Positions 34,738-45,427 of a stretch of 64,000 nucleotides of DNA are shown in pieces. The DNA comes from Nocardia camponoti. Its GTDB lineage: Bacteria; Actinomycetota; Actinomycetes; Mycobacteriales; Mycobacteriaceae. Where the stretch lies: the NCBI RefSeq assembly GCF_014646135.1, contig NZ_BMMW01000001.1, positions 1,691,570 to 1,755,569 on the forward strand. Reading direction: 5' to 3'. The first letter of the stretch is position 1, and every line of letters starts with the position of its first letter. Below the pieces are notes generated by a model. The model was not told the DNA's origin. It did no database searches and saw only the letters and a list, made by a program, of their open reading frames with translations. The translations under genes and the position numbers were made by a program.

Positions 34738-37700
34738 ATGGTCTTGATCAAGGTTTTGGGGTCGTTCGCGGCGCAGGCCGGGAGCGAAGAAATTCCCCTC
34801 GGTGGACCGCGACAGCGCGGCGTGCTCGCGCTACTTGTCGCCGCGCGTGGTCATGTGGTTTCGGTCGACCGACTCATCGACGACCTGTGGCGCGGCGAAC
34901 CGCCTGCTCGCGCGCTCACGTCGTTGCAGGCGTACGTGTCGAATTTGCGGCGGCTACTCGAACCGGACCGGCTGCCGCGCACGCCAGCGCGCGTGTTGGT
35001 CAGCGCCGCACCGGGTTACGCGATTCGACTACCCACTCACGCGGTCGACGCGTGGCACTTCGAACAGCTACTCGACGACGCGCGTGCGACCGATGACCCC
35101 GCAGCGGCCTATTCCATGCTCACCGAAGCGCTCACCCTGTGGCGCGGCCCGGCGTTCGCCGAGGTGGCCGACGAGCCGTGGGTGGCAGCCGAGGTCGCGC
35201 GCCTCACCGAATTGCAGTGGGTAGCAAGGGAACTGCGCATCGCCACCGGGCTGCGCCTTGGCGACCCAACGACAGTGCTGCCCGAAGCCGACCGCCTCAC
35301 GCGCGACGCCCCACTGCGCGAAGAGGGGTGGCGACTGTCCGCGCTCGCACGCTGGGCGAGCGGTCGCCAAGGCGACGCACTGGCGGCCCTGCGGCAGGCG
35401 CGAACGATGTTGTCCGACGAGCTGGGCTTGGACCCAGGGCCCGACCTGGTCGCGCTCGAAGAGGCGATCCTGAGCCAACGCACCGAGGTCTTGCGCGCGG
35501 CTGTCCCCCTCCGCCCGACCGTGTCAACGACAACCGATGGGGCGCACCGAAGTTCGCGAACCGGTCAGCCCGAACCCACGCGAACCGTATTTGTTGGCAG
35601 GGATCGCGAACTGGCCGCGTTGATCGCGACCGCGAATGAAACCGAACTAGGCGGCTTGCGCGTCGCGCTCGTGAGTGGCGAAGCGGGACTTGGCAAGTCG
35701 ACGTTGCTCGACCATCTCGCCGCGCGACTCACCCGCGACGGCTGGCTCGTCGCGACCGGTCGCTGCCCGGATGTCGGTACCGCGCCGTCGGCGTGGGCGT
35801 GGGTCGAGACATTGCGTGAGGTCGCCGCGGTCGAGCCCCCGCCCGAAGACCTCGCAGCCACGCTGGCTCCGTTCCTCACCGACTCAAGCGAAGCGGCGAC
35901 ATCGGGCGACACCGAAGCGTCCGTCGGCCGATTCCGACTGCGGCGGGCGGTGTTGGCGTGGTGCGCGGCCGTCGCGGCAACGCGCCCGCTCGCGATCCTG
36001 CTCGACGACGTCCACGCCGCCGACGCGGCAACACGGGAACTGCTCGCCGCGTGTGTCGAGCTGCGCGCCCCTGTTTTGCTCGTTGTCGCCTATCGCGGTG
36101 ACGAGGCTCAACACCTCACCGAAACACTAGGTATCCTGGCGCGCGTCGGGCCCAAACGGATTGAGCTGCAAGGACTTCCCGAAGACGCGGTCGCGGAAGT
36201 GGTGCGCGCCGAATGCGCTGCCGACGATTCCACGATCGCCGGAATCGCCCAACGCACCGGTGGCAATCCGTTCTACGTCCGCGAGAGCGCGCGCTTGCTG
36301 CACGGTGAAGGCGCGCTGATCGCCCTGTCGGAAGTGCCCGACGGAGTTCGTGACGTGCTGCGACGCCGGTTCGCGCGCCTTCCCGAAGCGGGTGTTTCGG
36401 TACTGCGACTCGCCGCCGTCGCTGGTCGGGAAAGCGCGATCGAGACCATCGTGCGCGCGGCAGACACCGACGAAGACGGCGTGCTCAATGCCCTCGACGC
36501 TGGCGTGATCGCCGGTCTGCTCGACGAACCCGCGCCCGGGCGAGTGCGGTTCGTCCACGCGCTTGTGCGCGACACCCTAATCACCGACGTCAGCAAACTG
36601 CGCGTCACCCGCATGCACGCTCGAATCGGCGCGGCTCTTGAATCGACCGGCGACGTCGCGGCACTGGCCCACCATTACGCCCGCGCTGGCTCACCCAAAG
36701 CCGTCGAGTACTGCGTCAAAGCCGCCGAACTGGCCGAAGCCCGGTATGCCCACGATGTCACGGTCACGCTGCTGACCGATGCGGTCGCGATCGCAACCGA
36801 CCCGGTCGAGCGCGTTGAGGTGTTCGGCAAACTGTTGCGCGCGCAAATCCGCGCTGGTGACTTCGTGGCGGCGCGTCGCACTCGCGCGCGGTCGATCGAG
36901 TTCGCTGAATCGCTTGGGCGCGACGACCTGATCATCGCCTCGTTCACGGCGTGGACCGTGCCGACGCCGTGGCAGGCGAGGCCGTACGGGACCGTCGATC
37001 AGCCGATCGTCGGCCTACTCACGCGACTGCTCGACCGCACCGACCTCGCACCGCAAGTTCGGTGTCATTTGCTCATCGCCTACGCGCATGAGCTGGTTGG
37101 CGAAGCTGACCCGTCGGTCGCGAAGGCCGCCCAGGAGGCGCTTGAGCTGGCACCCAACGCCCATATGCGCGCGGCCGCGCTGCTGATCCTCGCGCGCGAC
37201 CCCGGCCTCGCGGAGTACTCGCGCGAACTGATCGCGGTAAGCGTTGAACACGACCTGCCCGTCTACCGGGTGACTGGCCTGCTCAGTCATGCCGCGCACG
37301 CGGCGAACGACAACGACCCAGTCGCGATGCGCGAGCTGTCGCGGGAGGCACTCGACCTGGCCCGCGGCTACCACATGCCGGAAGCAACGGGTGCTGCCGA
37401 AATCGCGCTCGCCACACTGCTCGTTGTTGAGGGGCGATACGCCGACGCGGACCGCGCCTATCGCGATGCGACTGACCGGATGGGTCGAGCGGGTTCCGCC
37501 CACGCGGCAGGTTTCTTTCAGCTCGCGGAAGCGGCTATCTGGTTGAACGAGGGCACACTCGGCACCCATCTCGACGAGGTGCGCGCGCTCCACGCCAGTT
37601 TCGGGGAAATGGGTGCTGATCTGCTGGTTCTCGCGTTGGTCGCGGCTGGACGGGACGCCGAGGCGCATGAGCTTGGCATCGGCCGGACGCCGATTCGTCC

Positions 37701-37986
37701 CGATTTCTTCTACAGCTTCTTGATGAGCGTGCGCGCGATGGCCGCGATCGCGGTGTTGGACCACGCCGCCGCGGCCGACATCTATGCGCGACTGCTCCCC
37801 TACCGCGATGGTCCGCCCGCGGGCATCGAAAGTCTGTCGTTGGCGGTGCGCCCGGTCTCGCTGACGCTTGGCGAACTCGCGCTAATGCTGGGCCGAACCG
37901 ACGAGGCTACCGAGCATTTCGCCGTGGCAACGCGGATCGCGAAGGTGTGGAACGCGCCGCAATGGACTGCGGCGCGACCAGCCTAA
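34738..37986 (+). CDS. SARP/AfsR-type transcriptional activator with AAA+ ATPase and TPR-like repeats
   Basis: A 1082-aa regulator. Residues 1-95 form an OmpR-like winged helix (LGGPRQRGVLALLVAARG, then SLQAYVSNLRRLL), 96-245 the bacterial activation domain (BTAD), 285-640 an AAA/NB-ARC-type ATPase with Walker A GEAGLGKST (314-322) and Walker B LAILLDDVHAAD, and the rest is helical repeat with paired A/L-rich helices. SARPs with this layout usually activate secondary-metabolite clusters; none is visible here, and the nearest targets are its own promoter and the divergent hemerythrin/DUF4267 genes. ATG 34738 is chosen from alignment to the family and the promoter. Confidence 0.9.
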   Translation: MVLIKVLGSFAAQAGSEEIPLGGPRQRGVLALLVAARGHVVSVDRLIDDLWRGEPPARALTSLQAYVSNLRRLLEPDRLPRTPARVLVSAAPGYAIRLPTHAVDAWHFEQLLDDARATDDPAAAYSMLTEALTLWRGPAFAEVADEPWVAAEVARLTELQWVARELRIATGLRLGDPTTVLPEADRLTRDAPLREEGWRLSALARWASGRQGDALAALRQARTMLSDELGLDPGPDLVALEEAILSQRTEVLRAAVPLRPTVSTTTDGAHRSSRTGQPEPTRTVFVGRDRELAALIATANETELGGLRVALVSGEAGLGKSTLLDHLAARLTRDGWLVATGRCPDVGTAPSAWAWVETLREVAAVEPPPEDLAATLAPFLTDSSEAATSGDTEASVGRFRLRRAVLAWCAAVAATRPLAILLDDVHAADAATRELLAACVELRAPVLLVVAYRGDEAQHLTETLGILARVGPKRIELQGLPEDAVAEVVRAECAADDSTIAGIAQRTGGNPFYVRESARLLHGEGALIALSEVPDGVRDVLRRRFARLPEAGVSVLRLAAVAGRESAIETIVRAADTDEDGVLNALDAGVIAGLLDEPAPGRVRFVHALVRDTLITDVSKLRVTRMHARIGAALESTGDVAALAHHYARAGSPKAVEYCVKAAELAEARYAHDVTVTLLTDAVAIATDPVERVEVFGKLLRAQIRAGDFVAARRTRARSIEFAESLGRDDLIIASFTAWTVPTPWQARPYGTVDQPIVGLLTRLLDRTDLAPQVRCHLLIAYAHELVGEADPSVAKAAQEALELAPNAHMRAAALLILARDPGLAEYSRELIAVSVEHDLPVYRVTGLLSHAAHAANDNDPVAMRELSREALDLARGYHMPEATGAAEIALATLLVVEGRYADADRAYRDATDRMGRAGSAHAAGFFQLAEAAIWLNEGTLGTHLDEVRALHASFGEMGADLLVLALVAAGRDAEAHELGIGRTPIRPDFFYSFLMSVRAMAAIAVLDHAAAADIYARLLPYRDGPPAGIESLSLAVRPVSLTLGELALMLGRTDEATEHFAVATRIAKVWNAPQWTAARPA

Positions 37987-37987
37987 A

Positions 37988-38033
37988 AAAGACGTAAGGC
38001 CCGGAACCAGGTGGTTCCGGGCCTTACGTCTTT
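37988..38033. terminator. Bidirectional terminator between the SARP gene and tRNA-Met
   Basis: A perfect 21-bp stem (AAAGACGTAAGGCCCGGAAC plus C, mirrored at 38013-38033) with loop AGGT overlaps the SARP stop by position. The T-run is better on the minus strand, so it mainly ends the tRNA transcript, but it should work both ways. Confidence 0.9.
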
Positions 38034-38034
38034 G

Positions 38035-38108
38035 TAGCGGGGACAGGATTTGAACCTGCGACCTCTGGGTTATGAGCCCAGCGAGCTACCGAGCTGCTCC
38101 ACCCCGCG
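38035..38108 (-). tRNA. Initiator tRNA-fMet (CAT)
   Basis: The 74-nt cloverleaf starts CGCGGGGTGGAGCAGCTCGG and ends CCTGTCCCCGCTA. The anticodon CAT lies at 38074-38072. Initiator features are the unpaired first base (C1 opposite U72) and three G-C pairs under the anticodon loop (GGG/CCC). CCA is not encoded. The terminator hairpin follows immediately. Confidence 0.95.
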
Positions 38109-39014
<906 letters not shown>

Positions 39015-39039
39015 GTTCGCCCTCTGCACGAGATAGGAA

Positions 39040-39069
39040 AAAGGCCCCGCTCAGCTGAGCGGGGCCTTT
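39040..39069. terminator. Bidirectional terminator between rpf and the UPF0182 gene
   Basis: A 30-bp perfect palindrome (AAAGGCCCCGCTCAG and its complement) lies between convergent genes, with an A-run on the left flank and T-run on the right. Confidence 0.9.
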
Positions 39070-39084
39070 CACGCGTGGCACTGA

Positions 39085-42075
39085 CTAGCGGCCGCCAGCG
39101 TCCTGGTACGCCTTAACCGCCGCGTCGAGTTCCTCAAGCGCCTTACCGAAATCGGTGAAGTTGCCCGACTTCATCGCCGCACGCGTTGCTTCAATCTTGC
39201 GACTGAGTTCAGCGGCAGCCTGCTGTTGCGCGGGCGACGTGCCCGGATTCGGTGTGACCCCGCCCGCAGGCGGTGGCGTTGTGCCCGGTTGCGCACCACC
39301 ACCAGCGCCAGCACCCGTGTCTGGCGTTGCGCCCGGCTTCGGCTTGGTCGCCGGGTCACCGCCCGACGGTGTCGCGAGCACACCCGTGCCCGGCAACACT
39401 TGATTGAGTGCTTCGCCGAGCGTCGCCGCATAACCAATCCGGGCGCTGCCGGTGGCGTCCGGCACGCTGACGAGCACGCGAAGGAGCTGCGGGAACGTCG
39501 ACGAACCGGTGTTCCGTTCGTTGTAGAACGGCTCGACATAGATGATGCCGCCGTCAGCGACGGGCAGCGTGAGCAAGTTGCCGTAGCGAATCTTGTTCGA
39601 GTTCGACAGCAGCGTTTTCTCTTGCGACACCTTGTCGGCGGTCGTCATCGTGTTCTGTGTCTGCTGCGGACCCTGAATCTGCTGGTTCGCTGGCAATTCG
39701 AGCACGGTGAACTTGCCGTAATTTTCTGGGTCCGAACGCACCGAGATGTAGGCCGACAGGTACTGCCGGTTGTAACCGACCATCGCCGAGGTCAGGTTGA
39801 ACACCGGCTTCGCCGTCTTCGGATCGCCAAGCAGCGCGTAGTACGGCGGCTGGTTGAACGTGCCGCCCTCGATCGTCGGGTCCGACGGCACCGACCAGAA
39901 CGCGTTGTTGGTGAAGAACTCACGCGGGTTATCCACGTGGTACTTCGTCAACATCTCGCGCTGCACCTTGAACAGGTCTTCCGGGTAGCGGAAGTGCGCG
40001 CGCAGGTCGGGCGAGATCTCGCTTTCCGGCTTCACCGTACCGGGGAAAACGCCGCGCCACGCCTTGAGGACCGGGTCGGTCGGGTCGGTTTCATACAGCG
40101 TGACCGTGCCGTCGTAGGCGTCGACGGTGGCCTTGACCGAGTTGCGGATGTAGCTCACCTCGGTGCGCGGAATCGCGCGGCCGGTCTTCTTGTCGATGCT
40201 GTCTTCGACCGCACCGTCGAGCGACGTTGCCTGCGCGTACGGGTACTTATCGAGCGTCGTGTAGGCGTCGACGATCCACTGAATGCGCCCGTCGACGACG
40301 GCCGGGTAGGCGTTGCCGTCGGTAGTGAGCCACGGCGCGACCTTCTGCACCCGGTCGCGCGGACCACGGTTGTAGATGATCTTGGAGTCTTCGCTAATCG
40401 CCGACGAGAACAAGATGTTGCGCTCGGCGTACTTGGCCGCGAAGGCCATCCGGTTGAACCAGTTGCCGATCGGCACGCCACCGCGACCCTGATAGGTGTA
40501 CTGAGCGGTGTCGGTGTCGTACTCGCGCGGCGCTTCGCCCGGCGCACTGCCGACGATCGCGTAATCAGGGTCGGACTTGGCGATCAGCTCGCCGTAGTAA
40601 ATGCGCGGCTGATCAACCTTGATCTGCTCGTCTTCGGGCTTGGTGAACAGGTCGCTCACCATGAAAAGCGGGTAGCCCGAATCGCTGCCACCGTTGCCGC
40701 CGGTATCGGATTGCGGCTTGTTGACGCGGTTGGCGGGCGCGGCGACGAAACCGTTGCCGTGCGTGTAAACGGTGTGCTCGTTGACCCAGTCTTTCTGGTT
40801 ACCCGACAACGCCTGCGGATGCAGTTCGCGCGCGGCGACGATGTAGTCCTGGGTGTCGCCCTTGAGCGTGTAGCGGTCGATGTCGAGCAACTCGGGGAAC
40901 CCGTAGAAGTTCTTGAGCTGCTTGAGCTGGGTGAACGTGGGCGACAAGATGTTTGGATCGAGCAGACGCGCGTTGCCGATGGTGGCGGCGTCGGCGGGCA
41001 CCTGCGTTGGACTGATCGGACTTGTGCCCTTATAAGGCTGATAGTCGATCTTGTCGTCGGTTATCCCATATGCCTGGCGCGTCGCGAGAATATTGCGCTC
41101 GATGTAGGGACTTTCCTTATCGGCGGCGTTCGGCTTCACCGAGAATTGCTCAACGACCATCGGCCACACCGCGCCAATAAGGATCGACGACAACACAAGC
41201 AGCGCCGCGGCCATCGCCGGTACGCGCAGGTCACGCAGCACAATGCCCGCGAAGAACGCGATCGCGCAGATCACCGCGATGGCGAGCAAGATCAACTTCG
41301 CTGGCAGCACCGCGTTGATGTCGGTGTAGGACGGCCCGCCGAACGTGGGTTCTTTGCGGGTGCTCGACAGCAGGTCGTAGCGGTCGAACCAATACGCGAT
41401 GGCCTTGAGCAGCACGAAAATGCCGAGGATCACGGCCAACTGCACGCGAGCGGCACGCGTCAACGCACCGTCGCGTCCGGCAAGTCGCAGCCCACCAAAG
41501 ACGTACTGCGTGACCAGATTCGCGATGAACGCGATAACGACGGCAACGAAGCACCAGTTCAACACCATTCGGAAGAACGGCAAATCGAACGCGTAGAAAC
41601 CAACGTCGAGATGGAATTGCGGGTCTTGTTGCCCGAAATCGCCGCCATGCAAAAACAATTGCACAGTGGCCCAATTCGATTGCGCGACAAGACCAGAAAG
41701 CACGCCGAACACCACCGGAATGCCAATGCCGAACAGGCGAGGACGCGCCATCACCACCGCGCGATACCGCGCGATGGGGTCATTGGGTCCGCTCACCGGC
41801 ACAAAAACCGGTCGCGATCGGTAGGCGACCATCAGCGCGCCCCACACGATCAGCCCAACGAATAAGGCGACGACGAGGAACAGCAGTACCCGCGTGCGCA
41901 ACACGCCCAGATACACGCTGCGATAGCCAACCTCGCCGAACCACAACCAGTTGGTGTAGGCGTCGATAAGTCGAGGTCCCAGCAGCAACAGCGCCGCGAG
42001 CACGACGGCCGTCACCAGCAGCACACGGCTGCGTCGGGACAACGAAGGTAAACCGGTGGGGGGCCGCATGCCCAC
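39085..42075 (-). CDS. UPF0182 family large membrane protein (Rv3193c-like)
   Basis: A 996-aa protein with seven N-terminal transmembrane helices (to about residue 300) and a long extracytoplasmic region. Family segments include WLWFGEVGYRSVYLGVLRTR, YERNI-type region SPYIERNILATRQAYG, and FTNNAFWSVPSDP. After about residue 900 comes a Pro/Gly-rich linker (PKPGATPDTGAGAGGG) and a helical C-terminal end (EELDAAVKAYQDA). Function is unknown; it is widely conserved in actinobacteria. GTG 42075 has GGAGAG seven bases upstream; ATG 42069 is possible. It is divergent from the PPA1309 gene. Confidence 0.92.
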   Translation of the reverse strand: MGMRPPTGLPSLSRRSRVLLVTAVVLAALLLLGPRLIDAYTNWLWFGEVGYRSVYLGVLRTRVLLFLVVALFVGLIVWGALMVAYRSRPVFVPVSGPNDPIARYRAVVMARPRLFGIGIPVVFGVLSGLVAQSNWATVQLFLHGGDFGQQDPQFHLDVGFYAFDLPFFRMVLNWCFVAVVIAFIANLVTQYVFGGLRLAGRDGALTRAARVQLAVILGIFVLLKAIAYWFDRYDLLSSTRKEPTFGGPSYTDINAVLPAKLILLAIAVICAIAFFAGIVLRDLRVPAMAAALLVLSSILIGAVWPMVVEQFSVKPNAADKESPYIERNILATRQAYGITDDKIDYQPYKGTSPISPTQVPADAATIGNARLLDPNILSPTFTQLKQLKNFYGFPELLDIDRYTLKGDTQDYIVAARELHPQALSGNQKDWVNEHTVYTHGNGFVAAPANRVNKPQSDTGGNGGSDSGYPLFMVSDLFTKPEDEQIKVDQPRIYYGELIAKSDPDYAIVGSAPGEAPREYDTDTAQYTYQGRGGVPIGNWFNRMAFAAKYAERNILFSSAISEDSKIIYNRGPRDRVQKVAPWLTTDGNAYPAVVDGRIQWIVDAYTTLDKYPYAQATSLDGAVEDSIDKKTGRAIPRTEVSYIRNSVKATVDAYDGTVTLYETDPTDPVLKAWRGVFPGTVKPESEISPDLRAHFRYPEDLFKVQREMLTKYHVDNPREFFTNNAFWSVPSDPTIEGGTFNQPPYYALLGDPKTAKPVFNLTSAMVGYNRQYLSAYISVRSDPENYGKFTVLELPANQQIQGPQQTQNTMTTADKVSQEKTLLSNSNKIRYGNLLTLPVADGGIIYVEPFYNERNTGSSTFPQLLRVLVSVPDATGSARIGYAATLGEALNQVLPGTGVLATPSGGDPATKPKPGATPDTGAGAGGGAQPGTTPPPAGGVTPNPGTSPAQQQAAAELSRKIEATRAAMKSGNFTDFGKALEELDAAVKAYQDAGGR

Positions 42076-42190
42076 GGTGCCACTCTCCAGGGTCGATGTT
42101 GCGGAAGGTCCGATACCGGACCGTTGCGGCCCACTCTACGGAAATCGGACACTGTGCAAGCGCATGGGCACAAAATGATTGGATGAAGCG

Positions 42191-42769
42191 GTGACCGATG
42201 ACCAGCATGCCGAAGTCGTCCTCGCCCGCTGTGTCCGCGAGGTCGTTGAGTTCGCCGACGCCGAGGGCTGGGGCAATCCGCCGCAGATGTTCGCCCTCGT
42301 GCCGACCACCGACCTAGTCGCGGCCGAGCCTGATCTGCTCGATCAGCTCGACGACGGTGCCGAGCTCACGCCCATCGCCCAGGAAGCGTTCCCCGACGAC
42401 ATCACCGGCGGTTCGATGGCGCTCGACGAGTTCCTCGCGACAACAACGTGGCCACCCGCGGTCGAGGGTTGCGTGCTCGTGCAGGAGATCGTCGTGTTGC
42501 CGCCCGACGCCGAAAGCGACCTCGACGAAGCGCTTGTCCCCCTGCTCGCCGACGATGACGCCGCCGACGCGGCCGGGCGTGCCGCCGCGCACGCGCACCC
42601 GGGTCGCCGCGACGCGCGACTGATCGCAGGTGTGTTGCGCAGCGGACAGTCGTTGTCGCTGTTGCAGATTCGGCCCGAAGACGACGACGGCTTCGGCGAC
42701 CTTGACCTGCGCACCTACCCGAATCTCGCACCCGGGCTCATCGAGGCCCTGCACAACACGCTGGAGTAA
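42191..42769 (+). CDS. PPA1309 family protein
   Basis: A 192-aa cytoplasmic acidic protein conserved in actinobacteria next to the Lon-like protease gene. Characteristic parts are GWGNPPQMFALVPTTDL, FLATTTWPPAVEGCVLVQEI and RDARLIAGVLRSGQSLSLLQ near the end. Its function is not known. GTG 42191 and TTG 42179 are alternative starts; a -10-like TTGGAT six bases before GTG 42191 hints at a leaderless transcript. It converges with the protease gene with 1 nt between stops. Confidence 0.8.
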   Translation: MTDDQHAEVVLARCVREVVEFADAEGWGNPPQMFALVPTTDLVAAEPDLLDQLDDGAELTPIAQEAFPDDITGGSMALDEFLATTTWPPAVEGCVLVQEIVVLPPDAESDLDEALVPLLADDDAADAAGRAAAHAHPGRRDARLIAGVLRSGQSLSLLQIRPEDDDGFGDLDLRTYPNLAPGLIEALHNTLE

Positions 42770-42770
42770 G

Positions 42771-43817
42771 TCAGCTGCAACCCACGGCGTCGCGGCCCTG
42801 ATCGATCATGCTCAGGGCACCGATGGCGGTGTCGAGGGTGTCGACCTTCACGAGTCGCAAGCCTTCGGGCACGCGCTGTCGCGCTTCGGCGCAGTTATCG
42901 GCGGGCACAAGGAAGGTTTCGGCGCCCGCTTCGCGCGCGGCCATCATCTTGTACTGGATGCCGCCGATGGGCCCGACCTTGCCGTCGTGGTCGATCGTTC
43001 CGGTCCCCGCGACGAAGCGGCCACCGTTGAGTTCGCCGGGCGAAAGCTTGTCGATCAGCGCGAGACTGAACATCAACCCGGCCGACGGGCCGCCGATATC
43101 GGCGAGGTGGAACGACACGTTCATCGGTGGCCGCCCGCCTTCGGCAGGCGTCAAACCGAGCATGCCCTTGTTCGGATCCTTGGGCCGCGGGGCGAGGGTG
43201 ATCGACGCGGAACGTTCGGCGTCACCCCGCCGGTAGGCGACGTTGACGACCGTGCCCGGCGCTTTCGGGCTGACGATGTCGATCACCTGTTCAGGCGAAG
43301 TGATCGCGGTGCCGTCAATGCTCACCAACTCGTCGCCGACCTCAAGCACCTGCTTAGCCGGGCCATCGTCGGCGAGGGAGCGCACGAGCACGACGATCGG
43401 CATCTTCAAATAGCGCAGCGCGGCGACCTCGGCATTGCTCTCCGAATCCTCAAAGTCTTGTTTGTTCGACTCGTCGACTTCCTCACGCGACACGCCCGGC
43501 GGATAAACCTCGGCGCGCGGAACGAGCCCGTGCTCGCCGCTGGCCCAGAACCCGAACGCCTCGAAGATATTGAGTCCGTCGCGCACCGAAACGGTGGTCA
43601 TGTTGAGGTGCCCGCTCGTGGGATCAACCGGCACGCCGGTGACATCGACCACCTGTTTGCCGTCGACATCGCCCAGCGTATTGACCGTTGGTCCGGGGCC
43701 GAGTGCGACGAAAGGGACTTTGATCGCACTGCCTGCCACGCCGAGCGCGAGAACGGGAACCAGGGCAACGACCAGGGTGAGGATCCGACGATTCACTCCG
43801 CCCACAGTAATGATCAC
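42771..43817 (-). CDS. YlbL-type PDZ domain / Lon-like (S16) serine protease
   Basis: A 348-aa membrane-anchored protein: one N-terminal helix, a PDZ domain (about 115-205; RSLADDGPAKQVLEVGDELV) and a C-terminal Lon-type proteolytic domain. The catalytic Ser is in DIGGPSAGLMFSLAL and the Lys in DHDGKVGPIGGIQYKM, so the Ser-Lys dyad is intact. It lacks an ATPase domain. GTG 43817 has GAAGGA five bases upstream; further-upstream frame is antisense to the DUF2342 gene. M. tuberculosis Rv3194c has the same place and layout. Confidence 0.9.
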   Translation of the reverse strand: MIITVGGVNRRILTLVVALVPVLALGVAGSAIKVPFVALGPGPTVNTLGDVDGKQVVDVTGVPVDPTSGHLNMTTVSVRDGLNIFEAFGFWASGEHGLVPRAEVYPPGVSREEVDESNKQDFEDSESNAEVAALRYLKMPIVVLVRSLADDGPAKQVLEVGDELVSIDGTAITSPEQVIDIVSPKAPGTVVNVAYRRGDAERSASITLAPRPKDPNKGMLGLTPAEGGRPPMNVSFHLADIGGPSAGLMFSLALIDKLSPGELNGGRFVAGTGTIDHDGKVGPIGGIQYKMMAAREAGAETFLVPADNCAEARQRVPEGLRLVKVDTLDTAIGALSMIDQGRDAVGCS

Positions 43818-43914
43818 CGTTGTCCTTCGACGCCGGTGCCACGCTTTTGACCCGCGCGCGGTTTCGCGATGCGCGAACACCGTGACCGTATGGTGCCCGC
43901 GTAACGTGAAGGGT

Positions 43915-45339
43915 ATGAGCGATCTCCCCTTCGGCTTCTCGAACCGTGATGACGACGAATCGAGCAAGCGACGTGACGAGTCGAACGGTCCCGGCGGCGC
44001 CGATCCGTTCGGTTTCAACGCGGCGGGAATGGGCGGTTTCGATCCGTCACAGCTAGGCCAGATGCTCACCCAGCTAGGCCAGATGATCAGCGGCATGGGC
44101 CAACCCGGCGCAGGTGGCACGCAGTCGGGGCCGGTCAATTACGACGTTGCTAAGCGGCTCGCCCGTCAGCAGTTGGGTGCGTCCGTCGCGCCGGTGGCGC
44201 CCAGTACCGCGACCGCCGTCAGCGAGGCCGCGCGGCTGGCTGAACTGTGGCTCGACAGTGCCACCGTGCTGCCCGCGGGGGCGACGAAGACCCTCGCGTG
44301 GACCCCGAACGATTGGATCGAAGAGACCGTCCCCACGTGGAAGCGCCTGTGCGACCCGGTCGCTGAGCAGATTTCGGGCATGTGGACCTCGCAGCTGCCT
44401 GCCGAAGCGCAACAGTTCGCCGGGCCGATGGTCGGGATGTTGTCGCAGATGGGCGGACTCGCGTTTGGCTCGCAGCTCGGCCAGGCGCTTGGTCAGCTCG
44501 CGAAGGAAGTGCTCACGTCCACCGATATCGGGCTGCCGCTCGGTCCCGCGGGCACTGGCGCGTTGCTGCCCACCGCGATCTCGGCGTTCAGCGAGGGCCT
44601 CGAGCAGCCCGAGAGCGAGATCATGGTGTTCCTCGCCGCTCGCGAAGCCGCGCATCAGCGTCTGTTCGCGCATGTCCCGTGGTTGCGTCAGCAGGTGCTT
44701 GGCGCGGTCGAAGACTACGCGCGCGGCATCAAAATGGACTTCTCCGCGCTTGAGGAAGCCGCGCGCGACATCGACCCGATGACGCTGTCGGACCCGAGCA
44801 AGCTTGAGGAATTGATGTCGAAGGGCTCGTTCGAGCCACAGACAACGCCCGAGCAAAAACAGGCACTTGAGCGGCTCGAAACCTTGCTCGCGCTTATTGA
44901 GGGCTGGGTCGACGTTGTCGTCACCGACGCGGTTGGTGAGCGCCTGCCCGGCGCGAGCGCGCTTTCGGAAACGCTGCGTCGCCGTCGGGCAACCGGCGGT
45001 CCCGCCGAGCAGACCTTCGCGACGCTTGTCGGGTTGGAACTGCGGCCACGCAAGGTGCGCGAAGCTGCCGCGCTGTGGCGCAGGCTCACCACCGACGCGG
45101 GCGTCGACGCGCGCGACGGCGTCTGGGCCCACCCCGACCTGCTTCCCGATTCCACCGACCTCGACGCGCCCGCTGGCTTCATCGACAGCATCATCGGTGG
45201 CGGCACGGGCGGCGCGTTCGACGACCCGCTCGCGCAGTTGGCTGAGACCGAAGCCCGGGAGAGCGAGGCACGCGAGCGCGACGCTGCGAGTGGCGACAAG
45301 CCGGAGTCCGACCCTGATTCCGACACTGACAAGGGGTAG
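43915..45339 (+). CDS. Zinc-dependent metalloprotease-like protein (DUF2342, Rv3195-like)
   Basis: A 474-aa protein of the DUF2342/zincin-like family. A Gly/Gln-rich N-terminus (MGGFDPSQLGQMLTQLGQM) is followed by LGQALGQLAKEVLTSTDIGLPL and a helix with the metalloprotease-like REAAHQRLFAHVPWLRQQV, where HxxxxxxH replaces a canonical HEXXH. The C-terminus is acidic and disordered. ATG 43915 lies 7 nt after TAACGT (43902-43907), a likely leaderless promoter, though GAAGGG is nearby. It is divergent from the PDZ protease gene; conserved proximity suggests a shared process. Confidence 0.85.
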   Translation: MSDLPFGFSNRDDDESSKRRDESNGPGGADPFGFNAAGMGGFDPSQLGQMLTQLGQMISGMGQPGAGGTQSGPVNYDVAKRLARQQLGASVAPVAPSTATAVSEAARLAELWLDSATVLPAGATKTLAWTPNDWIEETVPTWKRLCDPVAEQISGMWTSQLPAEAQQFAGPMVGMLSQMGGLAFGSQLGQALGQLAKEVLTSTDIGLPLGPAGTGALLPTAISAFSEGLEQPESEIMVFLAAREAAHQRLFAHVPWLRQQVLGAVEDYARGIKMDFSALEEAARDIDPMTLSDPSKLEELMSKGSFEPQTTPEQKQALERLETLLALIEGWVDVVVTDAVGERLPGASALSETLRRRRATGGPAEQTFATLVGLELRPRKVREAAALWRRLTTDAGVDARDGVWAHPDLLPDSTDLDAPAGFIDSIIGGGTGGAFDDPLAQLAETEARESEARERDAASGDKPESDPDSDTDKG

Positions 45340-45356
45340 TCAAGCCCCACCTGAAA

Positions 45357-45392
45357 AAATCTGCCCGCGACGCTATCGTCGCGGGCAGATTT
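45357..45392. terminator. Terminator hairpin after the DUF2342 gene
   Basis: A perfect 16-bp stem (AAATCTGCCCGCGACG mirrored) with loop CTAT begins 17 nt after the stop codon. It is flanked by an A-run and TTTGTGTG. Confidence 0.9.
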
Positions 45393-45427
45393 GTGTGCGA
45401 AACGCCGTTGCGAGCGGGCGCTGTGCA

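Noticed and set aside
39226..41865. An 879-codon open frame on the plus strand
   Set aside because: It is antisense to the well-supported UPF0182 gene, is Arg/His-rich and has no domain; it is a GC-rich shadow frame.
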